The notes: generated by a model from the sequence alone, not told the origin. 64,000 nt of DNA from Saccopteryx bilineata (GCF_036850765.1 NC_089490.1:280006482-280070481); one strand, 5' to 3'; positions 39,339-50,900 are shown, counted from the first letter of the stretch. Made by a program: numbers and translations.

Positions 39339-40329
39339 GTTTAATACAAAAAAATATATAGCAATGTACAGTTTCAGGGACCATCTTTACTAAAAGTAAA
39401 AAAGACACTGACCCACTTCTGGTCTCCCCCAGATCCCACAAATAGGTTTCAAAAGCTGATTTCATGAGTTTAGCAAATGCTTTAAGAGCATTTTCCCCTA
39501 TGCCAGAGAAATAAAGTCTAAGATGCTGCAACTAAAGATCCATCTTAATGATAGTAAGTCAAACAGAAGTTGACATAGGCAGAATACCATATATTTTTTA
39601 CTTTCCCTGAATTAGCAGGAAAGTTCTAATACATTCTATAAAAGAGAGGCCCAGTGGTAGATTGACTATTCTTTTGGCTGGAACTTCAAAGGAGCATGCT
39701 GAGTACAAACTTTAATACAGTGCTCACACATAGTGGCTGCCCAGAGCACAGTGTCACTGCCTAACGTCCCAGGTGCTGGAGTCTCCCTTCCCACAGCTTC
39801 TACAGATGTGCCATCTATCTCCTATATAGGTGTCTGTGTAAGACACTGAACAACAGCTTTGAGCACATAAATGAAAAGCAACCTGTCTTCTCAAATATTC
39901 TTCCTAATAATAGTTTAGATAAATACAGAGTTTTCCATTTTAGAGTCCTCTATATAATTATAGACTGACGTGAAAAAGTCTGGTGAAAAAACAACAACAA
40001 CAACAACAAAAGCTCCAAAGCCAGTCCACAGTTTAAGTATTGTGAACAACCAACTCTCACTGTCACAATATATTAGACAAAAAGTCTCCAATGCCAGCCA
40101 CACACTAGCCTGCATAATTTTCTCACTTCACATTACTTCAAAGTGTCCACTCAAATTATGGCAATTTACCCTTCATATCGATTGTAAATATTTGTCTGCC
40201 ACTGGACAGTTTCTCGAGATAACTGGAGCTCAACCACACTTTTATTTGCCCCAGAATTACTATCAATGGGCAGTCGAGAATAGAATCTCAGACTGTAAAT
40301 AAATATGTGCACCCCTTACCCAATGTGCT
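39339..40329. other. Unassigned intronic sequence
   Basis: Contains a short (CAA)n run at 39990-40008. No named repeat or exon. Confidence 0.4.
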
Positions 40330-40460
40330 AACGGTAAACCCCTCACAACAGGGACACTTCAGGTAATGCAGGGTGCGGAAGGTATGTCATTGAGGTGTAC
40401 ACTTGAAACTTGTGTGGTCTGGTGAACCTATGTCACTCCAATAAATTCAGTAAATACAAA
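40330..40460 (+). repeat. L1 3'-end fragment
   Basis: 'gtgtacacttgaaacttgtg' and 'ctatgtcactccaataaatt' match the L1 3'-end pattern shared with 36770-36895 and 59669-59892. Confidence 0.4.
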
Positions 40461-40934
40461 AATGAATTAGAGAACACAAAATTTTAATTAGTCTTCAAAA
40501 ACTTCAGTTGCTATCTCTGACTTGAAACATTTTAAAATAAATCTCTACTGGCCTTTAAAGGACAAAAATAAAAACAAAACTGAATAGAGCCAGAATAAAT
40601 TTTGACAGCTGCCAAGATATGCTGATGATTTTTACCCAGAAACAAGAAATTCTGAAATTATAAGTGATATAATTAGCTTGTTACAACCCACAATTTCTTT
40701 GCTTAGCAAGTTCAACTTAAATGATATCTGTACAAGAGGCTTTGTTGTATTTGTAAAGGCTATGCCGCAAAGTACCTCTTATATTTTTGTATATATACTT
40801 ATTAAATATTACACATTGCAAGTTCAAATATCATGATATTTGACAAATAAATAATTTTAACTGGACAAATGACTGGTTATGAAAAGAGATGATCAATCAC
40901 TGACACAATTTTTAGTAGTGTTTTTGGGTCTTCT

Positions 40935-41540
40935 AGTTTTTTTTTCTACGAATTTAACTTTTTTTAGATCCCACATATACGTGAATTCATACAGTATTTG
41001 TCTTTCTCTGTCTGACTTATTCCACTTAGCATAATGCCTTCAGGGTCCATCCCTGTTGTCACAGTGGCAGGATTTCCTTCTTTCTCATGGCTGAATGACA
41101 TTCCAGTGCATATATACATATATATCTCACATCTTCTTTAACCAATCATCCATTGATGGACAGTTAGGTTATTTCCATATCTTCTCTACTGAGAACAATG
41201 CTGCAATGAACATGTGGGTGCAACTACCTATTCGATATGCTGTTTCATTTTCTTCAGATATATACCCAGAAGTCAAACTGCTGTTTTCCACAGTGGCTGC
41301 ACCACATTCCATTCCCCAGAACAGTGCACAAGTGTTCCCTTTTCTCAACATTCTCAGCAATACTTCCCTCTGGTCTTTTTGATGAAAGCTACTCAAATAG
41401 GTATGAGGTGATATGTCATTGTGGGTTCTGATTTGTATTTACCAAATGATTAGCATGCTTAGCACCTTTTCATGTACTTGGTTACTTATATGTCTTCTTT
41501 GTAAAAAATGTCTATTAGTGCCTCTGCCCATAAAATGACA
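40935..41540 (-). mobile_element. L1 ORF2-end/3' UTR fragment, antisense
   Basis: Classic antisense L1 words in order: 'cttattccacttagcataat', 'ggctgaatgacattccagtg', 'aatcatccattgatggacag', 'acaatgctgcaatgaacatg', 'cagatatatacccagaagtc', 'tttccacagtggctgcacca', 'taggtatgaggtgatatgtc'. Its open frames are L1 shadows. Confidence 0.9.
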
Positions 41541-41896
41541 TGTTAAACTGTAGAACATATCAGAAAAAAACAAAAACAACAACTAATTTCAAAAACACAG
41601 AAATATAAATTAGCTTTCACTCTGACTTTTCAAGTGAGTATTGTTTCTCTTAGAGCACTTCATCCATTTTCCTGAAATTACAGATAAAAATCTTCTGTCC
41701 CTCAAATCAAATGTACAAAGTAATTACCAGAAACTTCATTTAATAAAAGAAGAACAATGAAAATTTAGAAAAGTGATAGCAAGGACAGTCTCAGAAGTCA
41801 GAAGTGAACAGTGGTCAAGGATTTTAACCAAAGTATTTGATACCAACAATCATTTTTATTCAAGTTCAAGATTCTCAGGGTTTAAATGTAATAATG

Positions 41897-42120
41897 GCCT
41901 GACCTGTGGTGGCTCAGTGGATAAAGCGTAGACCTAGAAATGCTGAGGTCGCCGGTTCAAAACCCTGGGCTTGCCTGGTCAAGGCACATATGGGAGTTGA
42001 TGCTTCCAGCTCCTCCCCCCTTCTCTCTCTCTGTCTTTCCCTTTCCTCTCAAAAATGAATAAATAAAAAAATAAAATAAAATAAAATAAAATTTAAAAAA
42101 AGGTTTCCATTGTCTTTAAA
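41897..42120 (+). mobile_element. Short Rhin-1-like SINE with perfect 13-bp TSD
   Basis: AAATGTAATAATG at 41884-41896 and again at 42121-42133, identical. Head 'gcctgacctgtggtggctca', B-box 'ggttcaaaacc', 'ggtcaaggcacatatgggag', 'gttgatgcttccagctcctc', CT-rich stretch and an (AAAAT)n tail. Confidence 0.95.
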
Positions 42121-42133
42121 AAATGTAATAATG

Positions 42134-42678
42134 TTTTTGTTTTATTAGTTTTTATCTTACAAATCTAATTATAAAACAATATTAGTTTGGGGAACAGTTT
42201 TTTTTTAAATAATTTTAGATGACATTAAATCTTGAAGTTGGACTGTCATCTTCTTAAGTCAATGTGATGTCAACATTTTTTAATGTGTTACAAATCCCTT
42301 TACCTTCTATGAAACCAAGCTTGTTCAAATCCCCAAAGGCAAATTTCAGCAAAATTGTTTGAAAAAAGTTTCTCTATGTGCTTCCAGTTATTGATTGCAA
42401 TTATATATGTTAAATCTCAGATCCAAATAAATATGTCTAGTCAGGAATATAATACATTATATTTCTGGTCTAAAAATTATAATAGTTAACATTTTAAAAT
42501 TTACTTTTACCATTTTCTACTGTATTTTAAAAAATAACTTATTACATAAGTAAACTATTTTATGTATGGGGAAAAGTCTCTTTCCAACATAAGGTTTTCT
42601 ACTTTTTCCTTACTTCTTTTTCCTTTTTCTAAATATTTGTATTTTCCATCATTAGCTATTGCCAATTTCAAACACCAA
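42134..42678. other. AT-rich sequence left of the CMC-like element
   Basis: No repeat or gene was recognised. Confidence 0.45.
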
Positions 42679-42681
42679 TTA

Positions 42682-42717
42682 CACTGGGGAACAAATTTTT
42701 TTCATTTTCTGTTGCAT
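42682..42717 (+). repeat. 5' terminal inverted repeat of CMC-like element
   Basis: Begins CACTGGGGAACAAA directly after TTA. Its outer 20 bases pair with the inverted copy at 44942-44968. The subterminal GTTGCAT ends at 42717, about 8 bp further in than in the 3' copy. Confidence 0.82.
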
Positions 42718-43004
42718 AAGTTTTAGAACTGTTTCTATATATATCTGCATCACTGATCCCAAATCTGAAATCCGTTTTTGGTACATGCTCTAGTATTTAG
42801 GCAATTTTAATTTCTTTTTGTTACAGTTAATAGCTTGCATTGGTTTTTAAATTGGAGTTAAAGGGCAACGACTCTTGGATTGAACATAACCACAAGGCAA
42901 TTAATGTTTTACAAACATCACATTTACATAATTGTAGTTGTTTTTAATTGTAAAAAATTATTATCTGATAAAAACACCCTCTTATTTTGTTTTAAGATTG
43001 AATC

Positions 43005-44610
43005 ATGGTTTCTTTGAGTAGGCGTAAATGTAAGAATAGTCATAACACCTTCTGTTATATATGTGGCAGTTACACAATTCAATGTCAAAGGCGCAATATT
43101 TCATCATTTGTGACACGTGCATAGATTGCCTATTTTCAAGTTCCCCTTGGCGATCAAGACAAGAATTGGGCTCCTCATATTGTGTGTCATAATTGTGAGG
43201 AAATGCTTCGTGATTGGACAAAAGGAAAACGCAAAGGAATGCCTTTTGGTATTCCCATGCTTTGGCATGAATCTAAGGACCACAGCAGTGACTGTTATTT
43301 CTGTCTGATCCATACAAAGGGCATCGACAAGAAAAAACGGCATATGATCGCATTTTCTAATATTCCTTCATCAATACGACCTATCCCACACTCTGAGACA
43401 CTACCGGTTCCATTTTTCAATGGTTTTATTTCTTCTAAGGACGAAGAAAGTAAACATGGTGATCAAGTGTATTTTGATAAGATGCATGAGGAAATGGTTG
43501 TAGAATCTGAAGGGTCTTCTTCTGATGCCAAGCAGTCATTAACCCCTCAGCAGATTAGCCAACCCAAATTGAATGACTTAGTAAGAGATTTGGGCCTATC
43601 AAAGAAAGCAGCTGAGTTATTAGCCTCCAGGCTTCAAGAAAAGAATGTACTTCACCGGTCAGCTAAATATCCCATTTCAGGAAGCGTGAACAAATTTTTG
43701 TGGACTTTTTTTCTGAAAAGTCTTCTCAGCCAGCTGTGTTACCACTTACAGTCCAACAGAATGGCGGCTATTTCTTGACAGCTCTAAATGGAGTCTGAAA
43801 TGTGTTCTCCTACACAATGGTTATGTTTATGCAGTGGTTCCAATTGGTTATTCAACTTCTGCGAGAAGATTATAATGACATAAAAATTGTCCTCGACTTT
43901 CTGAAGTATGAGGAACATAACTGGATCATTTGTGTGGATCTTAAAGTGGCAAATTTCCTGCTAGGACAACAGAGAGGTTTCATGAAGTATCCTTGCTTTC
44001 TGTGTTTGTGGGACAGCCAAGCTCGGTAGAAACACTGGACACAGAAGGAATGGCTGAAACATGAAGCTCTGGAAGTTGGAACGCAAAATGTTGTGAATGA
44101 ACCTATAGTTAATCGAGACAGGATCATTTTTCCCCCACTTCACATCAAGCTTGGCTTAATGAAGCAGTTTGTTCAGGCTTTAAATAGAGAAAGTGAATGC
44201 TTTCAACATATTATTTCTGCTTTTCCTGCCTTGTCTTTCAAGAAGATAAAAGCAGGTGTACTTGATGGACCTCATATTTGAACCCTCATACGTGACGAAG
44301 AATTTGCCAGGAAGATGAATAAGGAGGAGAAAGCAGCATGGCAGTCTTTTGTGGCAGTTACAAAGAATTTCCTTGGCAACAAAAAAGCAGAAAACTATGA
44401 ACTTCTGGTTCAAAGAATGCTGTTGGCTTTCTGCGACATTGGATGTAATATGAGCATTAAGATTCACTTCCTGAACAGTCACCTTGATAAGTTTCCAGAA
44501 AATCTTGGAGCTGTTAGTGATGAGCAGACTACTGCTGGAGCATCAAGTGAGATTTTCCTCATGAAGTACACAAACGCAAGAGCTACAAACGCAAATTTTT
44601 GCCTGAATAG
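43005..44610 (+). pseudogene. Transposase-like gene of the CMC-like element, broken
   Basis: Starts ATG at 43005. Cys pairs at residues 17/20 (CYIC), 61/64 (CHNC) and 97/100 (CYFC) suggest an N-terminal zinc-binding module around the strongly patterned segment LRDWTKGKRKGMPFGIPM. A Ser/acidic linker follows, then segments FLDSSKWSLK (possible first catalytic Asp, 43777-43779), KYPCFLCLWDS, PPLHIKLGLMKQFVQAL, AAWQSFVAVTKNFLGNKKAE and IHFLNSHLDKFPENLGAVSDE. Damage: TAG at 43122; frame changes near 43670-43680, 43700-43760 and 43855; TAG at 44027; TGA at 44279; and an apparent deletion with frame change near 44524, after which HKRKSYKRKFLPE leads to a terminal TAG at 44608. From memory the pattern matches multi-copy 'uncharacterised' proteins of arthropods and other invertebrates. 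The zinc binding and catalytic residues are inferred. Confidence 0.75.
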
Positions 44611-44941
44611 AATTTAAATAAGTTTTGCGCAAATAAGTTTTATGATTAAAATAAGTGTTTTTTTAATATGTTCTATTTTAAAATTGTAGACAAATTCTGA
44701 TGCAATCATATCTTTTAGTGTATTAGTGTATTTACTGCATTATATAAATTATTATATTTTCACAAAGATGATGCCCAAGAAGACATTCTACTTCATTATG
44801 TTAAACTAAATGTTGAAAAATTTACAATAAAATGAAAACCTAAAATCTTGAATTGCAAAATAATTGTAGCTTACAGAGAAAAATGAATGTAAGATTTGAG
44901 ATCAGCACCCTTGAATTAGAGAAGACCAAGTGTTTTTGTGG

Positions 44942-44968
44942 ATGCAACAAAAATTTTGTTCCCTAGTG
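44942..44968 (-). repeat. 3' terminal inverted repeat of CMC-like element
   Basis: Read on the minus strand it begins CACTAGGGAACAAA and continues to GTTGCAT. TTA follows it on the plus strand. It differs from the 5' copy at two positions in the outer 20. Confidence 0.82.
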
Positions 44969-45066
44969 TTATTACTGAATAAAATGTCAAATATCTTAAT
45001 ATTTAGTCATAAAATTTGTCAATTATAAGATTTCAAGAATATAAACAAATAAAAAAAATAAGGCTA

Positions 45067-45394
45067 GCCTGACCAGGCAGTGGTGCAGTGGATACAGTCT
45101 GTATAGGACACAGAAGATCCAGATTCTAAACCCTTAATGGCTGGAGTACAGGCTCATTCAGCTTGAGTACAGGCTCACCAGCTTGAGTATGGGATCGCTG
45201 GCTTGAGCGTGGGATCATAGACACACAACTTGGTCACTGGCTTGAGCCTCAAGGTCGCTGGCTTGAGCTCATGGTCACTGGCTTGAGCAAGGTGTCACTG
45301 ACGCTGCTGTAGCACCCTGGTCAAGGTTCATATGAGAAAATCAATGAATGACTAAGGTGCCGCAATTCTCTAGCTAAAAAGAAAAAGAAAGAAA

Positions 45395-45438
<44 letters not shown>

Positions 45439-45455
45439 AAAGAAGAAAGAAAAGA
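45067..45455 (+). mobile_element. Rhin-1-like SINE with (GAAA)n tail
   Basis: Head 'gcctgaccaggcagtggtgc', multiple 'gcttgag' / 'tcactggcttgag' units and 'caatgaatgactaaggtgcc', ending in an (AAAG)n tract of over a dozen units at 45377-45440, probably a tail turned microsatellite. Confidence 0.88.
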
Positions 45456-45619
45456 GAGAAAGAGCTTAATGTATAAAAAGAAATTGCAACTTTATGTCCA
45501 GAAAGAATAATAAAGTTTATATCAATTAAACAGAAAGCTTTTATTTTTTTATGTGGCAATAATTGGTGTTACTATTGCTCTTCCTGAAGGGAGTGGTCCA
45601 AGAGCAAACTTGATTATAG

Positions 45620-45976
45620 TCTTTCTTTTTCAAGGCAGGGAGGCAGAGAGACAGATTCCTGCATGTGCCCTGAGCAGGTTCCACCCAGCAAGCTCCCAGG
45701 GGGCAATGCTCTGCCCATCTGAAGCCATTGCTCTGTTGCTCAGCAATCAAGTTATTTTAGTGCCTAAGGTGAGGGCATGTATCCATCCTCAGTGCCAGGA
45801 GCCAACTCTGCTTGAACCAATTGAGCCATGGCTGAGGGAGGGGAAGAAAGAGAGAGAGAAAGAGAGAGAAAGGTGGAGAAGTAGGTGGTTGCTTTTCCTG
45901 TGTGCTCTGACTGGGATTCAAACCTTGGACTTCCACACACCGGGCTGACGCTCTATCACTGAGCCAATAGGTCAGG
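45620..45976 (-). mobile_element. VES-type SINE, antisense
   Basis: Left part 'ggcagggaggcagagagaca' and 'cccagggggcaatgctctgc' are the antisense VES 3' half. The reversed right end is 'cctgacctattggctcagtg'. Target duplication not clear. Confidence 0.85.
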
Positions 45977-46611
45977 ACCATAATCTATCTTTTTATGTCT
46001 CTCTTTTATTAACAATCTTTTACTACCTCCAAAAGATGATTTATAGATAAAATTTCAAACAAGAATAACATTATTGTTTTCAAAAAGGGGGGAAAGGCTT
46101 TTAAGTCCTAGCTATTATAAAAAACTTTATTAATATGCAGGCATTATTAAAAAACATAAGCATTTGAGATTAAATTGTTTTAATACAAATGTCCAAGGGT
46201 CTTACAAAAATACTACTCAAAGATAAATCAATGTGATATTTATTTAAAATCTCAATTATGTAAACATTATAGGTATATAGATTTTGATTAGAAAAAAGCA
46301 TTAAACTACAAAATTTGTTTCTTATCTTTGTCTTTTCTACAATCAGATTCCCTATCAATTAATTTCTATATTAGAAAACAATAAAAATGCATATCATTGT
46401 CCTATCAGTCTTAGCAGGTTTATAAAAGAATATTAGCTATAAATGTTCCTGTGCAAATAAGGAAATATCTAGGAACCTATTTAAAATTTTAATTACAATT
46501 GAGAACAAGCATCTTTACAAGCAATATAATAAAAATATTAATGTGTACTTAATTTACAATAGACATTCTTTCTTGTTTCTTTAAAAATATTTCTGAGTGT
46601 TGTAACTTTTT
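45977..46611. other. AT-rich unassigned sequence
   Basis: Nothing recognised. Confidence 0.45.
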
Positions 46612-46776
46612 GTTTTAATGTTTATCTTATTGATTACAGAGAGCAAGGAAGAGAGAGAGAGAAACAGGTAGAAACATCAAACTGTTCCTTTATGTGCCAT
46701 GACCAAGGATCAAACCAGCAACCTTTGCACTTCAGTAGGATGCTCCAACCATTTGAGCCATCATCTGGCCAGGGCT
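46612..46776 (-). mobile_element. Short tRNA-derived SINE, antisense
   Basis: Reversed head 'ccctggccagatgatggctc', 'gtgccatgaccaaggatcaa' in the middle and a GA-rich left part. Confidence 0.7.
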
Positions 46777-46779
46777 ACA

Positions 46780-46886
46780 ATAGGCATTCTAACTCTTCAC
46801 TAGTATTGACTCAATTAACACAAAAAACTCTATGCTGCACTTCTACTATTATCCCCATCTTTCAGATTATAAAACTGAGGTCTGGA
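46780..46886 (+). repeat. MIR fragment between two SINEs
   Basis: 'ctattatccccatctttcag' and 'attataaaactgaggtc' are the MIR 3' region, cut off on the right by a SINE insertion. Confidence 0.55.
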
Positions 46887-47092
46887 GCCCGAGTTGTGGT
46901 GGCCCAGTGGATAAAGTGTTGACCTGGAATGCTGAGGTCGCCAGTTCAAAACTCTGGGTTTGCCCAGGCAAGGCACCTATGAGAAAAACTACTATAAGTT
47001 GATGTTTCCTGCTCCTCCTCAATTCCTTTCTCTTTCTCTCTTTCTCTCCCCTCTTTCTAAAATCAATAAATAAAACCTTAAAAAAAAAAACA
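46887..47092 (+). mobile_element. Short Rhin-1-like SINE
   Basis: 'gagttgtggtggcccagtgg', 'ataaagtgttgacctggaat', 'gctgaggtcgccagttcaaa', 'gttgatgtttcctgctcctc', CT-rich stretch and A tail. Same subfamily as 41897 and 52776. Confidence 0.85.
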
Positions 47093-47314
47093 TAACAGCA
47101 CTGGGGTGCGAAGAAGTTAACCTCCCTAAGGTACCAAAGAAAGAGCTACTGCCTGTGGTTCTCAATTACTACACTGTGTTGATCTATAAAATTCCTCAAA
47201 GCTTACACAAATTTTGAAAAGAATTAATTTAAAAATAATTCACTAAATGTCTTTAGTAGAATTTTTATTTTGTGGTCCCAATGCTCAGCACCATGACCAG
47301 CATATATTCTAGGG

Positions 47315-47632
47315 CAGGGGTCGGGAACCTGTTTGGCTGAGAAAGCCATGAAAGCCACATATTTTAAAATGTAATTCCATGAGAGTCATACCACGACCCA
47401 TGTATGTTACGCATTATCCAATAAAAATTTGGTGTTATCTCGGAGGACAGCTGTGATTGGCTCCAGCCACCCGCAACCATGAACACGAGTGGTAGGAAAT
47501 GAATGGATTGTAATACATGAGAATGTTTTATGTTTTTAACATTATTATTTTTTTATTAAAGATTTGTCTGCAAGCCAGATGCAGCCATCAAGAGTCATAT
47601 CTGACTCGCGAGCCATAGGTTCCTGACCCCTG
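47315..47632 (+). mobile_element. Non-autonomous hAT element, 318 bp, perfect 8-bp TSD
   Basis: TTCTAGGG at 47307-47314 and 47633-47640. Terminal inverted repeats CAGGGGTCGGGAACCT and, reversed, CAGGGGTCAGGAACCT (15 of 16). 8-bp duplications and CAGNG ends define the hAT superfamily. No coding capacity. Confidence 0.93.
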
Positions 47633-47786
47633 TTCTAGGGGCTCTTTGAACTGTCCATTTTGCAGTGTCTGCCCAAATGCACCTGTGCTCCACTGTCCAC
47701 TCCACAACTGCCTGGGCTCCCCCGCTCTCAGCTACCGATCAGCTTTCTAGGAACTGGTTGTGTTGTATCCAAATCCATTCACAGCA

Positions 47787-47957
47787 GTTTTATTTTTTTA
47801 ATTGATTTGGGTGGGGGAGAGAAACATAAATTTGTTGTTCCACTCATCCATGCATTCATTGGTTGTTTCTTATATGTGCCCTGACCAGGTATTGAACCTG
47901 TAACCTTGGTGTATGGGGACAAAATTCTAATCCAACTGAGCTACCCAGTCTGGGCTC
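47787..47957 (-). mobile_element. tRNA-derived SINE, antisense
   Basis: Reversed right end 'gcccagactgggtagctcag'. The middle has 'gtgccctgaccaggtattga' and the left T-rich tail complement. Confidence 0.75.
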
Positions 47958-50900
47958 CATTAATCCTAGTTTAACCTATATTATTTAGTTAAACATACAT
48001 AAATTAATGAGACATAATTGCATCAATAAGAGTTTTTGTTTATGAATGCTTTGGGGAAGCTCCTTTAAGATAACCTATTTTAAAATGTGTGAAATTAATT
48101 ATAGATAACTGTAAAAGGGTAGGGAAAATTACACAGATCTAGAAGGATTCTTCTTCAAAATGCTTCACAACTGTCTTACATTCCTTCCTCTAAAGAAGTA
48201 GAAACTGGAAATCATAAAGGATGCAAGGAGGGGAGACACGGCTGAGGGAGGGGACAGCAAGAATGTTGATCTGGCACACTTATGGGCAGACCCATATTTA
48301 AACAAATGACCTACGTCCTATAAAAGTAGTGAGCACAGCTAAAATTAAGTTAAAAGCAAATGAATATATTTTTTATGTTTTTTTTAATGGCTACCTAATT
48401 TTGAAAGACTCCTCTCGACTGATTGGTCCTAATCTCTTGGTTTAAAGAACTATTTGTTTTGTTTTGTTTTGTTTAGTCATTTTCTCAATACTCACATACT
48501 GAATAAATAAATGAATTTTAAGTAAATTGTAATCTTTAACCTAATTCTGTCTGTTAGGTGATTACTTAGTTGGTCTTTTCATTGTATGAGCATTTGTTTG
48601 GCCTGGAATCATTTACTTACCAGATCAATTTGACATTCATTAATTTAATTAAGAAACAAGTGGCTACTTAGTACTTGTTGACGTCAACAATTCCACCAAA
48701 GAAAGCAATGGTAGGTTTTAAAAGAACCTTTTATTTCACGTGGATTCTGCTTCTGTTCCCCTGTGACTTCGTGTCTGTGCACTGCAGCCGCATGTGGCAA
48801 TGCTGCCTGATAGATGGCTTTTATAAAACAATTATTATTCCGAGAACAATGCTGAATTTAAATTGTTCAAGTGGCTGAATTTCAATTTAAAATAACAAAT
48901 CTACACATCATCTTATTGGAAAATCATTATCTAACTTCTGTGTGCCACAAATATAATTCGCACAACTGGAAAAAAAAATGCCTCTCAGTTAATTATTTTT
49001 TAAAATCTCTCTGAACTTTGACCACAGGATTAAAATTCCACTGATACGTTGAACAAATTAAACAATAGGGTGAAGAACATTAATCTTAATATGTAGTTTT
49101 CTTACAAGATCATATATATCTAGTCATAATTTACTCATTGTATGGGGACCTAGAAAATATTGAATAATAAAGTGATTTTCATTTTATATATTTTAATTTA
49201 TATGCACAAATACATCATTAAATTCAAGTTATTAGAGTTACTCTGTTTCAGCTGCATAAGACATCATCCAATTGCCATTTAGGCACACCCAGAACCTAAA
49301 CCCAAAGTCTCCTATGTACACGATGTTATACCCTGCCTGCTCCTACAGAAAAAACTGTAGCTTACATACTGGTCACCAAGACAATTTTCAATTTAAAATT
49401 TAAATCCACCACCATAGGAAATTTTGGAAAACTGGACACTCATGATTACAAAAATTGTGGGAACTAAAATACTGAAGGACAGCATCATGTACAGTAAGTA
49501 GTATTGGTTGAAGTAGTAACAAAAGTAACTTATCCACATGTATATGTGATTTCTACTATTCTTAGTTTTTAGATATGTGGAGGATAAACTGAACCTTTAA
49601 ATAAGAAACGTATATTTTTTTTGGTATAACTAGGTAAAAATCTCAATTTCACTGGATCAAGCCTCTAGTCCTCGGGAATTACAAGCATTCTCTGTTTCTT
49701 CTTGGCACAGAGCAAAACTACGGAAGTACAGGAACAGCCCTGGAGGAGAGCAAGGACTTTTTGCAGACACGTTTTATAAATGGGGAGGTAATGAGGCATA
49801 AAGGAATTAAGTAACATTTTCAAGGTCATCCCCTGCATCTTTAATAGAGCAGAGAATAAAACCATAAGTTTTAGCTATTAGATACATACTATAATGTCTA
49901 GATCAAGCGTCCAATCTTGTCCAAAAGGAAGAACCTGGCTGGACAACCCTCTTCTGTGTAATATGAAACACTTCCTTATCCAAGACACGAAATGATCCAA
50001 AAAAGAATTATTTCAAAAAGTAAATGAAAAATGAAATAAGGATGCATTACAATTTCCAAATGAGAGCTTGCTTTAAGATAAATGATACTGTTCAAACATA
50101 TTTCTTTGCCTGCTTTTCCTCATGTACTTTTCAATGACCTTGTGAGTTTAATCTAAGACATCATGAATTAGCTCTCTTGGAATGGTCAGGAGTGACACCA
50201 TAAAGGAAGTACATCTGAAGGGGCCAGTTAACCCCAAACACTGACCTGTGTCTTCCTTTCTGCTGTGTCGCTGTGGGTTTGAATCTGAAATCACACACAT
50301 TTGACTTTGCAAAAGACAGAATTCATCAATTGAATCTTGCCTGGACAATTGTTCTTAATATAGGTACAGAACCCCTTTCCATTGCTCTTAGTAAAGGCTT
50401 GTGAAAGGCAATAAAAATGCTAAAAACACACTTTTATTTAGAGCTGTTACATTCTGCCCAGTTACCCAAGCTAATCCAATCCTACAAAAGTATGGTAACG
50501 GACTAAAAATCCTTTAGACCATTTCATAGTAGCATGGTGTCCTGTTTTGTGGTAGTTTTTTGACTTACTAATGTCTCACCTGTCCACAATTCAACTGATT
50601 TGGGCAACTTTTTTGTAGAAGAAACACAGGCTTGTCATTAATTGACTGACAAACTTGGCCAATTAGCATCACAAGATCTTACTAAGTAAGCAAGAAAGAA
50701 GGGGAGAATGGCTTACCTGAATAATACGTTACACATTTCATATTGGCAAATTCACTTATCTAACTTCAGACATCTTCATTGCAAGATGAAACATCTTTAA
50801 AATGCAATTTTTAGCGATAAAAATGGGTAGTATGAACTTTAACATGTGCAGTAGCAATCTATTTTTTTTGTTTGATCAGTAGTGCTTCTCCCAGCTTTTG

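Larger units (their letters stand above)
42682..44968 (+). mobile_element. CMC/Chapaev-like DNA transposon, decayed but complete ends
   Basis: The element starts CACTGGGGAACAAATTTTTT and ends ...AAAATTTTGTTCCCTAGTG. The reverse complement of the end (CACTAGGGAACAAAATTTTT) matches the start at 18 of the first 20 bases, and GTTGCAT recurs just inside both ends. A TTA trinucleotide flanks both sides (42679-42681 and 44969-44971), giving a 3-bp target duplication. The 2,287-bp length and one central broken gene fit an autonomous cut-and-paste element. An 8-bp duplication (hAT), TA (Tc1/mariner) and TTAA (piggyBac) are all excluded by the flanks. CACTR termini with a 3-bp duplication are typical of the CACTA/Mirage/Chapaev group; this superfamily assignment is inference. 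The boundaries are much firmer than the name. Confidence 0.82.

Noticed and set aside
41095..41431. Overlapping frames on both strands
   Set aside because: They lie in an antisense L1 fragment and reflect L1 ORF2 sequence.
43870..44482. Minus-strand frames across the CMC-like element
   Set aside because: Shadows of the plus-strand transposase-like gene.
42682..44968. hAT, piggyBac or mariner identity for the 2.3-kb element
   Set aside because: The flanks show only a TTA trinucleotide, not an 8-bp, TTAA or TA-only duplication, and the CACTR ends do not fit those superfamilies.
45082..45330. CRISPR-like regularly spaced repeats ('gcttgag' units)
   Set aside because: They are degenerate short units of the Rhin-1-like SINE body in a vertebrate genome, not a CRISPR array.
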